From the NCBI GenBank assembly GCA_022072175.1, contig JAJVIE010000003.1, positions 120,598 through 184,597 of the forward strand: a stretch of 64,000 nt of DNA, written 5' to 3'. The position numbers were made by a program, and so were the translations under genes. This DNA comes from Candidatus Omnitrophota bacterium. GTDB lineage: Bacteria > Omnitrophota > Gorgyraeia > 2-02-FULL-51-18. The notes below the pieces were generated by a model. The model was not told where the DNA came from. It searched no databases and was given only the letters and a program-made list of their open reading frames with translations. This document shows positions 1 through 8,458 of the stretch, piece after piece (within the stretch, counting starts at the first letter, position 1; each line of letters begins with the position of its first letter).

Positions 1-499
1 ACTCCGAGGAGGAGTGGAAGCGCATCCGGTCGTTCAACGTCCGTCAGAAGGGCATGCAGCACCACCTTGAGACGCGGATGCGCAAGAAGAGCGGGGAGGT
101 GATCGACATCGACATCTCCATCACCGTCCTCAAGGACGCGCGCGGCGGCATCACCGGGTCCATCGGCATCATCCGGGACATCACCGAACGCAAACAAGCC
201 GAGCTCAAGCTCAAGCTCGCCGAGGAGCGTTACCGTACCATTTTCGACAACTCCGCGGTCGCGATCACCGTCTGCGATGGCCAGGAGCGCATCGTCTCTT
301 GGAACAAGTTCGCCGAGGACTTGTTCGGCATGGGTCACGACGATCTCTATCTGCGTCCGGTCAGTTCTCTGTACTCCGAGGAGGAGTGGAAGCGCATCCG
401 GTCGTTCAACGTCCGTCAGAAGGGCATGCAGCACCACCTTGAGACGCGGATGCGCAAGAAGAGCGGGGAGGTGATCGACATCGACATCTCCATCACCGT
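1..499 (+). repeat. Near-identical tandem PAS-coding repeat (unit 372 bp)
   Basis: Bases 1-127 are identical to bases 373-499, an offset of exactly 372 bp (124 codons); identity continues in patches to about 570. Both copies lie in the same kinase gene and encode consecutive PAS units. A diverged third copy is in the neighbouring kinase near 3395-3735. Base-level identity points to recent duplication or gene conversion. Confidence 0.95.
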
Positions 500-1340
500 G
501 CTCAAAGACCCGCAGGGCAGTATCACCGGGTCCATCGGCATCATCCGGGACATCACCGACCGCAAGCGGGCCGAGTACCTCCAGATGATCCAGGCGGCCA
601 AAATGGAGTCCGTCGGACGTCTGGCCGCCGGCGTGGCCCATGAGGTCAAGAACCCCCTGGCGACCATCCTCATGGCCGTCGAGTATTTGAAGAGCCGATT
701 CGCCGCCGACGAGGAGGCCGCGCCGATCATCGCGGACATCCTCCTGGCCGTCAACCGCGCGGATAGTGTCGTGAAAGGGTTGCTCGATTTTTCGGCGCCG
801 GGACGGCTCGATCTGCAGGAGAACGACGTCAACACCATCGTGGAGAGAGCCTTGCTCCTGACCAAGCACGACCTCGACAAGAACAAGGTCCTCGTGCGCA
901 TGGAGGCCGGCCGGGACCTGCCCTGCGTGCGCCTGGATCCGGTCAAGATCGAGCAGGTGCTGATCAACATCATCACCAACGCGATGCATGCGATGCGCTC
1001 CGACGGCAAGGGGGTCCTGACGATACGGACCTCGGTGTGCAAGGACCTGGTCAAGAGCTCGTTCGAGGACCTGGATTCCTGCAGATGGTTCCCGGGCGGG
1101 CAGGCCCTGCTCCTGGAGGTCGAGAACACCGGCCCCGGCATCTCCGAGGAGAACATGGGTCGCGTCTTCGAGCCGTTCTTCACGACCAAGAAATCCACCG
1201 GGGAGGGCACCGGGCTGGGGTTGACGGTCTGCCGGAAGATCGTCGAACTGCACGGAGGCCGGATGCGTCTCGACAACCTGCAGCCCCGGGGGTTGCGGGT
1301 CTCCATGATCTTCAGGATCGGATCGGAGGTCGCCCGATGA
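3..1340 (+). CDS. PAS-repeat sensor histidine kinase, 5' end outside window
   Basis: Cytoplasmic-looking sensor kinase; only the last 445 residues are visible and the frame is open to the window edge. It holds one partial and one complete PAS unit of the same type, then a HisKA segment with the phospho-acceptor His in HEVKNPL (codon at 639) and a HATPase domain with N box (NIITNAMHAM), a G1-like box reading ENTGPGI and the GTGLGL loop. The usual G1 Asp is replaced by Asn. Its stop overlaps the start of a receiver gene (ATGA), so the two should be translationally coupled and probably form a phosphotransfer pair. The signal sensed is unknown. Confidence 0.93.
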   Translation, partial: SEEEWKRIRSFNVRQKGMQHHLETRMRKKSGEVIDIDISITVLKDARGGITGSIGIIRDITERKQAELKLKLAEERYRTIFDNSAVAITVCDGQERIVSWNKFAEDLFGMGHDDLYLRPVSSLYSEEEWKRIRSFNVRQKGMQHHLETRMRKKSGEVIDIDISITVLKDPQGSITGSIGIIRDITDRKRAEYLQMIQAAKMESVGRLAAGVAHEVKNPLATILMAVEYLKSRFAADEEAAPIIADILLAVNRADSVVKGLLDFSAPGRLDLQENDVNTIVERALLLTKHDLDKNKVLVRMEAGRDLPCVRLDPVKIEQVLINIITNAMHAMRSDGKGVLTIRTSVCKDLVKSSFEDLDSCRWFPGGQALLLEVENTGPGISEENMGRVFEPFFTTKKSTGEGTGLGLTVCRKIVELHGGRMRLDNLQPRGLRVSMIFRIGSEVAR

Positions 1341-1741
1341 ACCGCAAGGCGAAGGTCCTCTTGATCGACGATGAGACCATGTTCACGCGGTTGTTGCGGA
1401 TCAACCTCGAAAGGACCGGGCAGTACGAAGTGCGCGAGGAGAACGACGGCTCCAAAGGTTATGCCGCGACACTGGAGTTCAGGCCCGACGTTATCCTGCT
1501 CGATGTGATGATGCGCGAGTGCCCGGGGCCGGAGGTGGCCCGGCAGATCCGCGCCGACCACCAACTGCGCGGCATCCCCATCATCTTCGTGACGGCTACG
1601 CCTATCGATGGTGTGCCCGGACGGGACGAGGCGTGCGATATCCCCTATATCACCAAACCCGCCCCGATCGCCCAGATCGTGCGATCGATCGATCGGACGT
1701 GCGGCCTGGGCGCCAAAGGCGCGGAAGGAGAGGCGGCGTGA
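1337..1741 (+). CDS. Receiver-only response regulator
   Basis: A 134-residue CheY-like receiver with no output domain. The acidic pair is in LLIDDE, the phospho-acceptor Asp in ILLDVMM, the Thr switch in FVTATP and the Lys in ITKPAP. ATG at 1337 overlaps the stop of the upstream kinase (ATGA), and its own stop overlaps the GTG of the next receiver. It is the first of three consecutive single-domain receivers between two PAS kinases, so it is likely a phosphorelay intermediate or a protein-interaction switch rather than a transcription factor. Confidence 0.93.
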   Translation: MNRKAKVLLIDDETMFTRLLRINLERTGQYEVREENDGSKGYAATLEFRPDVILLDVMMRECPGPEVARQIRADHQLRGIPIIFVTATPIDGVPGRDEACDIPYITKPAPIAQIVRSIDRTCGLGAKGAEGEAA

Positions 1742-2121
1742 GGATCCTGATCGTGGACGATGAACCGGACATGGTGAGCATGGTCGGTGAGTGGCTGGAA
1801 CTGCGCGGATATCAGGTGGACCGTACCGCCGACAGCGTGCGCGCGCTCGAGATGCTCAAGGCCGTACGCTACGATCTGGCTTTTCTCGATCTCAGCATGC
1901 CCGAGATCACGGGGCTGGAGCTGCTCGACTACATCAAGAAGAACTCCCCGGAAACCCGGGCGGTCATGGTGAGCGCGTATCCGTACCCGCTGGTCGAGGA
2001 CCTGCTGGCGCAAGCCGTGGGCATCGATGACTACATCGCCAAGCCGTTCCGGTTCGAGGAGATCGAGAGGATCGTCAGCAAGTACAAGGATGGCACACCG
2101 ACACAACAGAAGGGGGCGTAA
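1738..2121 (+). CDS. Receiver-only response regulator
   Basis: A 127-residue CheY-like receiver. Visible residues: VDDE acidic pair, acceptor Asp in FLDLSMP, Ser at the switch position (VSAYP) and Lys in IAKPF. GTG at 1738 is chosen because GTGA overlaps the preceding stop and the protein then begins directly with the first beta strand (RILIVDDE). There is no output domain. Probable partner of one of the flanking kinases. Confidence 0.92.
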   Translation: MRILIVDDEPDMVSMVGEWLELRGYQVDRTADSVRALEMLKAVRYDLAFLDLSMPEITGLELLDYIKKNSPETRAVMVSAYPYPLVEDLLAQAVGIDDYIAKPFRFEEIERIVSKYKDGTPTQQKGA

Positions 2122-2122
2122 G

Positions 2123-2485
2123 ATGGCGAAGATCCTGATGGTCGATGACGACCAGGACCTGATGATCGTTCTCCAGTCGAGACTGGAGATGAGCGGACAT
2201 GAGATCGAGACGTGCTCCAACGGCGGGGATGCCTACGATAAGATCACGGACAACGATTTTGATCTGGTGATCATGGACTATTTCATGCCCTCGCTCAAGG
2301 GTGACGAGGTCTGCCAGAACGTGCGCGAGAACCCGAAGTACAAGAGCCTGCCGATCCTCATCATCACCGGGTTCCTCGACCGTGACGTGGCTTTCTTCAA
2401 GGGTAAGGGGGCGACGGACGTCATCTACAAGCCCATCGATAAGGACGAGTTGATCGAGAAGATCAACACGCTCGTCGGGACCTGA
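2123..2485 (+). CDS. Receiver-only response regulator
   Basis: A 120-residue receiver with acidic residues in MVDDD, acceptor Asp in IMDYFMP, switch Thr in IITGF and Lys in IYKPI. It starts one base after the previous stop; AGGGGGCG upstream may serve as a ribosome site. Third receiver in the row, lacking any effector domain. It precedes the large membrane kinase by 15 bases, so all five genes probably share one transcript. Confidence 0.92.
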   Translation: MAKILMVDDDQDLMIVLQSRLEMSGHEIETCSNGGDAYDKITDNDFDLVIMDYFMPSLKGDEVCQNVRENPKYKSLPILIITGFLDRDVAFFKGKGATDVIYKPIDKDELIEKINTLVGT

Positions 2486-2500
2486 TCCCGGGGACCCGGC

Positions 2501-5500
2501 ATGTTCCTGCACCGTCCCGCCCGGCACTCCATCTATAGAACGCTCTCGATCGGCCTGGCTCTTCTGGCCGCTCTCGGCGGGCTCAGCGCCCTCTGCGGAC
2601 ACGTGTTCGGAGTGGAGCCTCTGCGGGTCGTCTTCCCCGGCGGGCGCTCATCGGGCGTCGGACCCCTGTCGGCTCTCGGGCTGGTCCTGCTCGGCGTGGG
2701 GTCGGCCGCGCTGTACGGGGAGAGCTTGGCCCTGCGCTGGATCGGGCGGCTTTGCGGCGGCATCGTCGCGTCCGTGGCGTTGCTCGTGTTGCAGGCCCAG
2801 CTGACAGGGCTCGGGGACGACACGTTCAGAGAGCTCCTGCCCGGCCCTCTCGGCGCACGCCGAACGCCGGTCAATGCGTTGTTGAACTTCGCGCTCCTGG
2901 GGTCGGCGATCTGTCTGATCGATTTTCCGCGACGGGAGATCAAGCGGCTGGGCGGGTCCGCCATCGCAACGGCCGCGTGGATCTCCCTGCTGTCGGTCGT
3001 CGGGTACATGTACGGCGTCCAGCCCATGGTCGCCAGCGGCGCCGACGGTGCCGTGATGGCGGTCAACGAAGCCGTCCTTTTCTTCGCGGTGTGCGTCTCG
3101 GCCGTGTTCTCGCGGCCGGAGAGGGGCTTCATGAAGCTCTTCACCAGCGATAGCGCGGCGGGCCTGGTGATGCGCAGGCTGCTGCCCACCGCTCTGGGCG
3201 TCCAGTTCCTGATGGCCTATCTGCAGGCCCGCGGTGAGGAGGCGGGTATCTTCGGCCGCGAGATCGGACCGGCCGTCCTGACGCTCGGCAACGTCGCGGC
3301 GCTGTTCGTGTTGATCCTGTGGTGCGCCTGGGTGCTCTTCCGGATCGAACAGGACCGCAAGAAGACCGAGTCCGACCTTCTCTTGGCCGAGCAGAAGTAC
3401 CGCACGATCTTCGACAACTCCGCCGCCGCCATCACCGTCTGCGACGGACAGGAGCGCATCATCTCCTGGAACCGTTTCGCCGAGGACCTCTTCGGGATGT
3501 CCAAGGAAGACCTGTACCTGAGACCGGTCAGTTCGCTCTACTCCGAGGAGGAGTGGCGCCGCATCCGCTCCCAGAACGTCCGTGAGAAGGGCATGCAGCA
3601 CCACCTCGAGACCCGGATCCAGAGGAAGAACGGCCAAGCTCTCGACATCGACATCTCCATCACCGTACTCAAGGATGCCCAGGGGCAGATCACCGGCTCC
3701 ATCGGCATCATCCGCGACATCACCGATCGCAAGAAGGTCGAGGCCGAGCAATCCCGTCTAGCGGCCATTGTCGGCGCCTCCCACGACGCGATCCTGACCA
3801 TCGATCTCAAGGGCACCATCCTGACGTGGAACGCGGGCGCTCAGCGGATCTATCAGTACACCGAACGCGAGATCGCCGGCCAGTCCGTCATGCTCCTCAT
3901 TCCGCCCGAGCGCCGTGTCGAACTGCCGTCCATCATCGAGCGCGCCAGCGCCGGGGAGGAGATCTCGCAGTTCGAGACGGTCCGTGTCCGCAAGGACGGC
4001 CAGCCTATCCATGTGTCGCTGTCCATCTCGCCGGTACGCGGTATCGACGGCACGGTGCACACGATCGCCGTCATCGCGCGGGACATCACCGACCGCAAGC
4101 TCGTCGAGAGGGCCTTGATGGAGAACGAGCGGCAGTTCAAGTCGCTGGTATCCAATATCCCCGGCGTGCTGTACCGTTGCCGCTGCGACCCGTACTGGAC
4201 CATGGAGTACTTGAGCCCGGCGATCGAAAGGCTGTGCGGATATCAAGCTTCGGATTTCATCGGCAACGGTGTGAGGGCCTATTCGAGCATCATCCATCCC
4301 GATGATGCGGACATGGTGGACGGTTTCATCCTGAAAGCCGTGCGCACCCGCCAGCCCTACAGTATCGAGTACCGTATCCTGCATCGGGACGGAGGGGTGC
4401 GCTGGGTGTACGAGAAAGGCAGGGCCTCTTACCGCGAGGACGGGGAGGTGTTGTACCGGGACGGCGCCATCATGGACGTCAGTGAGAGGCGCGCGGCCCA
4501 GGAAGCGCTCCTCGAGAGCGAGGAGAGGTACCGGTCGGTCATCACCACGATGGCCGAGGGGGTCGTCCTGCTCAATGCCGACGGCCAGGTGCAGGCCGCC
4601 AATGCCAGCGCCGCTCAGATCCTCGGAGTGGCGATCGAACGGATGGTCGGTGAGCGTTTCCCGGAGTCGAGCATCCGCGCCTTCGAGGAGGACGGCACCG
4701 CCCTCGATTGGGCGACCTTTCCGACCCGTCTGACGCTCGAAGAGGGACGGCCCGTGCTCAACCGCATCCTGCGGCTGGCGCGCGAGGACGGCAACGACCA
4801 GTGGGTCTCCATCAACACCCAGCCGATCCAGCGGCCCGGCCAGACCCAGGCCAGCGCGGTGGTCATGTCCTTGCACGACATCACCCAACGCAAGCTCGCC
4901 GAACAGCGCATGGCCGAGGCCGTCGAGATGAAGTCCGAGTTCACCAGCATCGTCTCGCACGAGCTGAGGACGCCGCTGTCGGTCATCAAGGAGGCCGTAG
5001 CGATCGTCGCGGAGGGCATGGCCGGACCGCTCAACAAACAACAGTCGGATTTCCTGTCGACGGCCAAGCGGAACATCGACCGCCTGGCCCGGCTCATCAA
5101 CGATGTGCTCGATTTTCAGAAGCTCGAGGCCATGAAGATCAAGTTCAGGTTCGAGAAGAACGACCTCAACGAGCTCGTGCGGGAGGTCGCGGCGGGTTTT
5201 GAGCTGACCACCAAAGCCAAGGGCCTGACGATCGAGACCCGGCTGCACGCCGGTCTGGAACAGCTGTCGTTCGACCGCGACCGCATCACGCAGGTGCTCT
5301 CGAACCTCATCAACAACGCCGTGAAATTCACGGAGAAAGGTCGCATCCTGCTGGAAACGCGGCCCGAGGGCCGCGCGGTGCGGGTCTGCGTCCAGGACGA
5401 GGGCGGTGGCATCAAGACCGAAGACCTCAACAAGCTTTTCAAGAGCTTCAGCCAGCTGTCCAACGGCAGCCGCAAGACCGGGGGGACCGGTCTGGGCCTG

Positions 5501-5629
5501 GCGATCTCCAAGAAGATCGTGGACGCCCATCGCGGCGAGATCGGCGTGATCTCGGACTACGGACGCGGGTCGACGTTCTATTTCACGCTCCCCCTCGAGC
5601 AGGCGGTGGAGGGAGCTCATGTCGCGTAG
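2501..5629 (+). CDS. Membrane-bound multi-PAS histidine kinase
   Basis: A 1,042-residue inner-membrane sensor. Residues about 10-280 form around eight hydrophobic helices of no family I can name. Four PAS units follow: the first (about 298-415) is closely related to the PAS units of the kinase at the window start; the others begin near 420, 540 and 665. HisKA carries the His in SHELRTPL near residue 825; HATPase shows N box NLINNAVKF, G1 DEGGGI and GTGLGL. It overlaps the following receiver by 11 bases, marking that receiver as a likely cognate partner. Confidence 0.95.
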   Translation: MFLHRPARHSIYRTLSIGLALLAALGGLSALCGHVFGVEPLRVVFPGGRSSGVGPLSALGLVLLGVGSAALYGESLALRWIGRLCGGIVASVALLVLQAQLTGLGDDTFRELLPGPLGARRTPVNALLNFALLGSAICLIDFPRREIKRLGGSAIATAAWISLLSVVGYMYGVQPMVASGADGAVMAVNEAVLFFAVCVSAVFSRPERGFMKLFTSDSAAGLVMRRLLPTALGVQFLMAYLQARGEEAGIFGREIGPAVLTLGNVAALFVLILWCAWVLFRIEQDRKKTESDLLLAEQKYRTIFDNSAAAITVCDGQERIISWNRFAEDLFGMSKEDLYLRPVSSLYSEEEWRRIRSQNVREKGMQHHLETRIQRKNGQALDIDISITVLKDAQGQITGSIGIIRDITDRKKVEAEQSRLAAIVGASHDAILTIDLKGTILTWNAGAQRIYQYTEREIAGQSVMLLIPPERRVELPSIIERASAGEEISQFETVRVRKDGQPIHVSLSISPVRGIDGTVHTIAVIARDITDRKLVERALMENERQFKSLVSNIPGVLYRCRCDPYWTMEYLSPAIERLCGYQASDFIGNGVRAYSSIIHPDDADMVDGFILKAVRTRQPYSIEYRILHRDGGVRWVYEKGRASYREDGEVLYRDGAIMDVSERRAAQEALLESEERYRSVITTMAEGVVLLNADGQVQAANASAAQILGVAIERMVGERFPESSIRAFEEDGTALDWATFPTRLTLEEGRPVLNRILRLAREDGNDQWVSINTQPIQRPGQTQASAVVMSLHDITQRKLAEQRMAEAVEMKSEFTSIVSHELRTPLSVIKEAVAIVAEGMAGPLNKQQSDFLSTAKRNIDRLARLINDVLDFQKLEAMKIKFRFEKNDLNELVREVAAGFELTTKAKGLTIETRLHAGLEQLSFDRDRITQVLSNLINNAVKFTEKGRILLETRPEGRAVRVCVQDEGGGIKTEDLNKLFKSFSQLSNGSRKTGGTGLGLAISKKIVDAHRGEIGVISDYGRGSTFYFTLPLEQAVEGAHVA

Positions 5630-5981
5630 GCTGCTGTTGGTCGACGATGAGGCCGACATCCGCATGATCCTGAAGTTCCGCCTCGAAAGATCCGATTACC
5701 ATGTGGAAACGGCCTGCGACGGCCAGGAGGCCTTGGAGTGGCTCCGGCGGGAGGCTTTCGACGTGGTGCTGACGGACCTCAAGATGCCGATCATGGACGG
5801 CGTCGAGCTGTACCACACGATCAAGGCCGATCCTCGTCTGCGGACGATACCGGTGCTCATCATGACAGCGACCGCGGAACGCTACACCCCGCAGGTGCTC
5901 GCCGGGGTCGGCGAAGGCATGCTGCTCAAGCCGTTCGAGGTCCAGGACCTGCTCCAACTCATCGACCGCGTCCTGCGGTAG
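5619..5981 (+). CDS. Receiver-only response regulator
   Basis: A 120-residue CheY-like protein with complete active site: LVDDE, acceptor Asp in LTDLKMP, Thr in IMTATAE and Lys in LLKPF. It overlaps the 3' end of the large kinase by 11 bases. No DNA-binding or enzymatic domain follows. It closes the signalling cluster; a new promoter starts nine bases after its stop. Confidence 0.93.
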   Translation: MSRRLLLVDDEADIRMILKFRLERSDYHVETACDGQEALEWLRREAFDVVLTDLKMPIMDGVELYHTIKADPRLRTIPVLIMTATAERYTPQVLAGVGEGMLLKPFEVQDLLQLIDRVLR

Positions 5982-5989
5982 CCTGTGTC

Positions 5990-6018
5990 TTGACTTCTCT
6001 CAGAGGCGCGTGTATATT
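5990..6018 (+). promoter_or_regulatory. Sigma70-type promoter for the lipoprotein gene at 6116
   Basis: TTGACT (5990-5995), 17-base spacer, TATATT (6013-6018). The match to the consensus and ideal spacing are clear. Expected start near 6025 leaves a leader of about 90 bases before ATG 6116, in which I see no obvious riboswitch. Confidence 0.8.
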
Positions 6019-6115
6019 GGCATTCCATCCGGTCACTGCCTCTAGCCGTTCCGGCACTCCCGGCAAAAGATCCACGCATCCCATCACAACGTTAGCCAAG
6101 GAAGGGACCTAAACA

Positions 6116-6607
6116 ATGGACCACAAGTTCTCGATCATTGCGGTGCTCTTGGCCGCGGGTACGCTGACCCTCACGGGCTGTGGCAAGAAGGCCGATGACC
6201 AGCTGGCCCTCAATGAGACCGGTTTCGAGGCGATCTCGACCACCGAGGAGCTCGCGCAGCTGCCCCAGCAGGCCACCGGCACGACCACGCAGCAGGCGGC
6301 CATCGAGATCCTGCCCGTTGAGGCCTCTCCTGTGACACAGGCTGTCCCCGCCGCAGCGTCCTTGACGACGTCGGTCGAGGGCCTGACGTACCAACAGAAG
6401 ATCCAGACGGCCTTGAAGAACGCGGGCTTGTACAACGGCAAGATCGACGGCAAGATCGGTCCCGCCTCGCGGCGAGCGATCGAGACGTTCCAGCGCAACA
6501 ATGGTCTGGGCGTGGACGGCAAGGTCGGCCCCAAGACGTGGGCCGTGCTCGAGGCCTATCTGTACCGGCAGGCCTCCACGGAGACCGCCCCCGCGACGCA
6601 GCAGTAG
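6116..6607 (+). CDS. Peptidoglycan-binding lipoprotein
   Basis: A 163-residue lipoprotein: signal peptide ending in lipobox LTGC (Cys about residue 22), an Ala/Thr/Gln-rich linker, then one PG_binding_1 domain (about 85-150, with DGKIGPASRRAIETFQ and DGKVGPKTW). Such domains bind peptidoglycan; the linker suggests an outer-membrane or periplasmic anchor touching the wall. It stands alone between its own promoter and an intrinsic terminator. A paralog with a coiled coil lies at 31353. Confidence 0.9.
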   Translation: MDHKFSIIAVLLAAGTLTLTGCGKKADDQLALNETGFEAISTTEELAQLPQQATGTTTQQAAIEILPVEASPVTQAVPAAASLTTSVEGLTYQQKIQTALKNAGLYNGKIDGKIGPASRRAIETFQRNNGLGVDGKVGPKTWAVLEAYLYRQASTETAPATQQ

Positions 6608-6643
6608 ACCCGAGGATCCGTTGCGCGGATCCGGACGTATCGA

Positions 6644-6674
6644 CCCCCGGCTGCAAGGCCGGGGGTTTTCTTTT
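6644..6674 (+). terminator. Intrinsic terminator after the lipoprotein gene
   Basis: Perfect 8-bp stem CCCCCGGC/GCCGGGGG (6644-6651 and 6658-6665) with a 6-base loop, followed by TTTTCTTTT. A second inverted repeat (GGATCCG...CGGATCC, near 6612-6632) lies just upstream. Confidence 0.9.
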
Positions 6675-6692
6675 GTCCGCCGTCGCCGTTCG

Positions 6693-7352
6693 GTGAGCGC
6701 GGTCAGCGTTGGGAGGATGCGTTCCGTCGACCGTGACGCCGTCCGACGCTACGGCATCCCCTCGCTTCTCCTCATGGAGAACGCCGGAGCCGCCTGCGCG
6801 CGACTGTTGGCCGAACGAACGCTCCGCCGGTCCCGTATCCTGGTGATCGCCGGTGCCGGCAATAACGGCGGGGACGCCTACGCGGCCGCGCGTCACCTGC
6901 ACATCTTGGGCCATCGGGTCCGCGTCCTGCGCCTGATCCGCCCCGGCTCGGATAGGCCGGACGCACGGCTCCAACACCGCATCCTGCTTCGTATGGGGAT
7001 CACCGTTCGCGCGATGCCGTCGGGGCGCGAGTTGAGCGCAGAGATGCGTCGAGCCGATTGGATCGTCGACGGTCTGTACGGGACGGGCCTGTCCCGCCCG
7101 CCGTCCGGACGCAGCGCCGAGGCCATCCGGCGCATGAACGCCTCAGGCCGGCCGGTCCTGGCCATCGATGTTCCATCGGGTCTTGACGCCGACACCGGAT
7201 CGCCGGTCGGCTCCCCCGACCTGGCGGTGCGGGCGAGGCTGACCGCCACGCTCGCCGCGCCCAAGCAGGGTCTTCCGAAGCGGCGCGCCCAGCCGTACGT
7301 GGGGCGCCTGGTCACGGTGGACATCGGCCTGCCGCGGGAACTGCTCGGATGA
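6693..7352 (+). CDS. nnrE: NAD(P)H-hydrate epimerase
   Basis: A 219-residue YjeF_N-type epimerase that interconverts the R and S forms of damaged hydrated NAD(P)H. Diagnostic segments are GIPSLLLMENAG, the nucleotide loop GAGNNGGDAYAAARHL and IDVPSGLDADTG. GTG 6693 is preferred because it leaves the usual short N-terminal helix before the MRSVDRDAV segment; ATG 6717 is the alternative. No fused NnrD dehydratase domain is present, so the dehydratase, if any, is elsewhere. First gene of an overlapping four-gene run. Confidence 0.88.
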   Translation: MSAVSVGRMRSVDRDAVRRYGIPSLLLMENAGAACARLLAERTLRRSRILVIAGAGNNGGDAYAAARHLHILGHRVRVLRLIRPGSDRPDARLQHRILLRMGITVRAMPSGRELSAEMRRADWIVDGLYGTGLSRPPSGRSAEAIRRMNASGRPVLAIDVPSGLDADTGSPVGSPDLAVRARLTATLAAPKQGLPKRRAQPYVGRLVTVDIGLPRELLG

Positions 7353-7873
7353 AGCGTTCCGCCGGCACGGTCTTGCGCGGTCTGGCGCCCATCATCGACG
7401 AGCGGTCGCGGATCCTCATCCTCGGCACGATGCCCGGTCCCGTGGCGCTGGCCCGCCGGCAATATTACGGTTTTCCGGGGAACCACTTCTGGAAGGTCCT
7501 GCCGGCCGTGCTGGGCGAGCCCGCCGTCGAGGCCTACCCGGCCCGCCTGGAACTCCTGCGCCGTCACCATATCGCGCTCTGGGACGTGCTCAAGACCTGC
7601 AGGCGCGAGGGCGCGCTCGACGCGGAGATCCGGGACGGGGTCCCCAACGATCTGCCGGCGCTCATCGCGGCGCATCCGGCCATCGGAGCGGTCTTCCTCA
7701 ACGGGCGTCTGGCCGAGCGGCTCTACCGGCGCTGGTTCGGAGGGCATCTCCATCTGCCCGTCCGGACTCTGCCGTCCACCAGCCCTGCTCACGCGTCGCA
7801 GTCCCTGGACCGCAAGATCGATGCCTGGCGCGCGATCCTGCCGGCGTTGACCCCGTACCGCCCGTGGTGCTGA
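7349..7873 (+). CDS. DNA-deoxyinosine / mismatch uracil-DNA glycosylase family protein
   Basis: A 174-residue protein of the UDG superfamily, resembling the family 6 (hypoxanthine) glycosylases. The N-terminal loop ILGTMPG, the segment YYGFPGNHFWKVL and the C-terminal STSPAH are the recognisable active-site strings. It would excise deaminated bases from DNA. ATG overlaps the nnrE stop (ATGA). Placement beside nnrE and thpR suggests a housekeeping repair operon. Confidence 0.85.
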   Translation: MKRSAGTVLRGLAPIIDERSRILILGTMPGPVALARRQYYGFPGNHFWKVLPAVLGEPAVEAYPARLELLRRHHIALWDVLKTCRREGALDAEIRDGVPNDLPALIAAHPAIGAVFLNGRLAERLYRRWFGGHLHLPVRTLPSTSPAHASQSLDRKIDAWRAILPALTPYRPWC

Positions 7874-8445
7874 GCCGCCGGTTGTTCATCGGCATCGAAC
7901 CAAGCGCCGAAGCGAGGGCCGTCCTGGCGGAGACCGCCGCGCGACTCCCTGAAATGCCGGGTGTCCGCTTGGAACGCGCGCCCACCGAGGACCTGCATTT
8001 GACGGTACGTTTCATCGGGGAAGTTCCTGAAGCGCGTCTGGCCGCCGTACTCGAGGCGCTGCGGACCGCGGCATCGGCGACGGCCCCTTTCAGCATCGGT
8101 TACGGCGGCATCGGCGTCTTTCCGGAGGACGGACCCGCGCGGGTCGTGTGGACCGGCGTGGACCACGGGGTTGCGGAGCTGAGGTCCCTGGGCGCCGGTC
8201 TCGACGAGCGGCTGAGAGGGGCGGGTTTTGAGCTCGAGAGAAGGGTCTACAAGCCGCACGTGACGCTGGCGCGGGTGACGGCCGGAACGGGGGTTGACCC
8301 GTACCGCGCTCTGTCGCACAATACGTGTGGCGTGGACGGCGTGATCCAGCGTGTCGGGCATCTGATCTTGTACGAAAGCCGCGCGGGGGCTCATCCTCGC
8401 TACGCGGCGCTCGAGCGCGCGGCGTTGAAAGGCGCGGGACCATAA
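7864..8445 (+). CDS. thpR: RNA 2',3'-cyclic phosphodiesterase (LigT/ThpR family)
   Basis: A 193-residue 2H phosphoesterase. The two catalytic HxT motifs are visible: HLTV (near residue 43) and HVTL (near residue 133), separated by the usual ~90 residues. The family hydrolyses 2',3'-cyclic phosphates at RNA ends. It overlaps the glycosylase gene by 10 bases; GTG 7864 or the adjacent GTG 7867 is the start. The sodC start follows directly. Confidence 0.9.
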   Translation: MVLSRRLFIGIEPSAEARAVLAETAARLPEMPGVRLERAPTEDLHLTVRFIGEVPEARLAAVLEALRTAASATAPFSIGYGGIGVFPEDGPARVVWTGVDHGVAELRSLGAGLDERLRGAGFELERRVYKPHVTLARVTAGTGVDPYRALSHNTCGVDGVIQRVGHLILYESRAGAHPRYAALERAALKGAGP

Positions 8446-8458
8446 GGAGATGACTTCT

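Noticed and set aside
416-1564. 382-codon minus-strand frame across the first kinase
   Set aside because: Antisense to a kinase with full HisKA and HATPase motifs.
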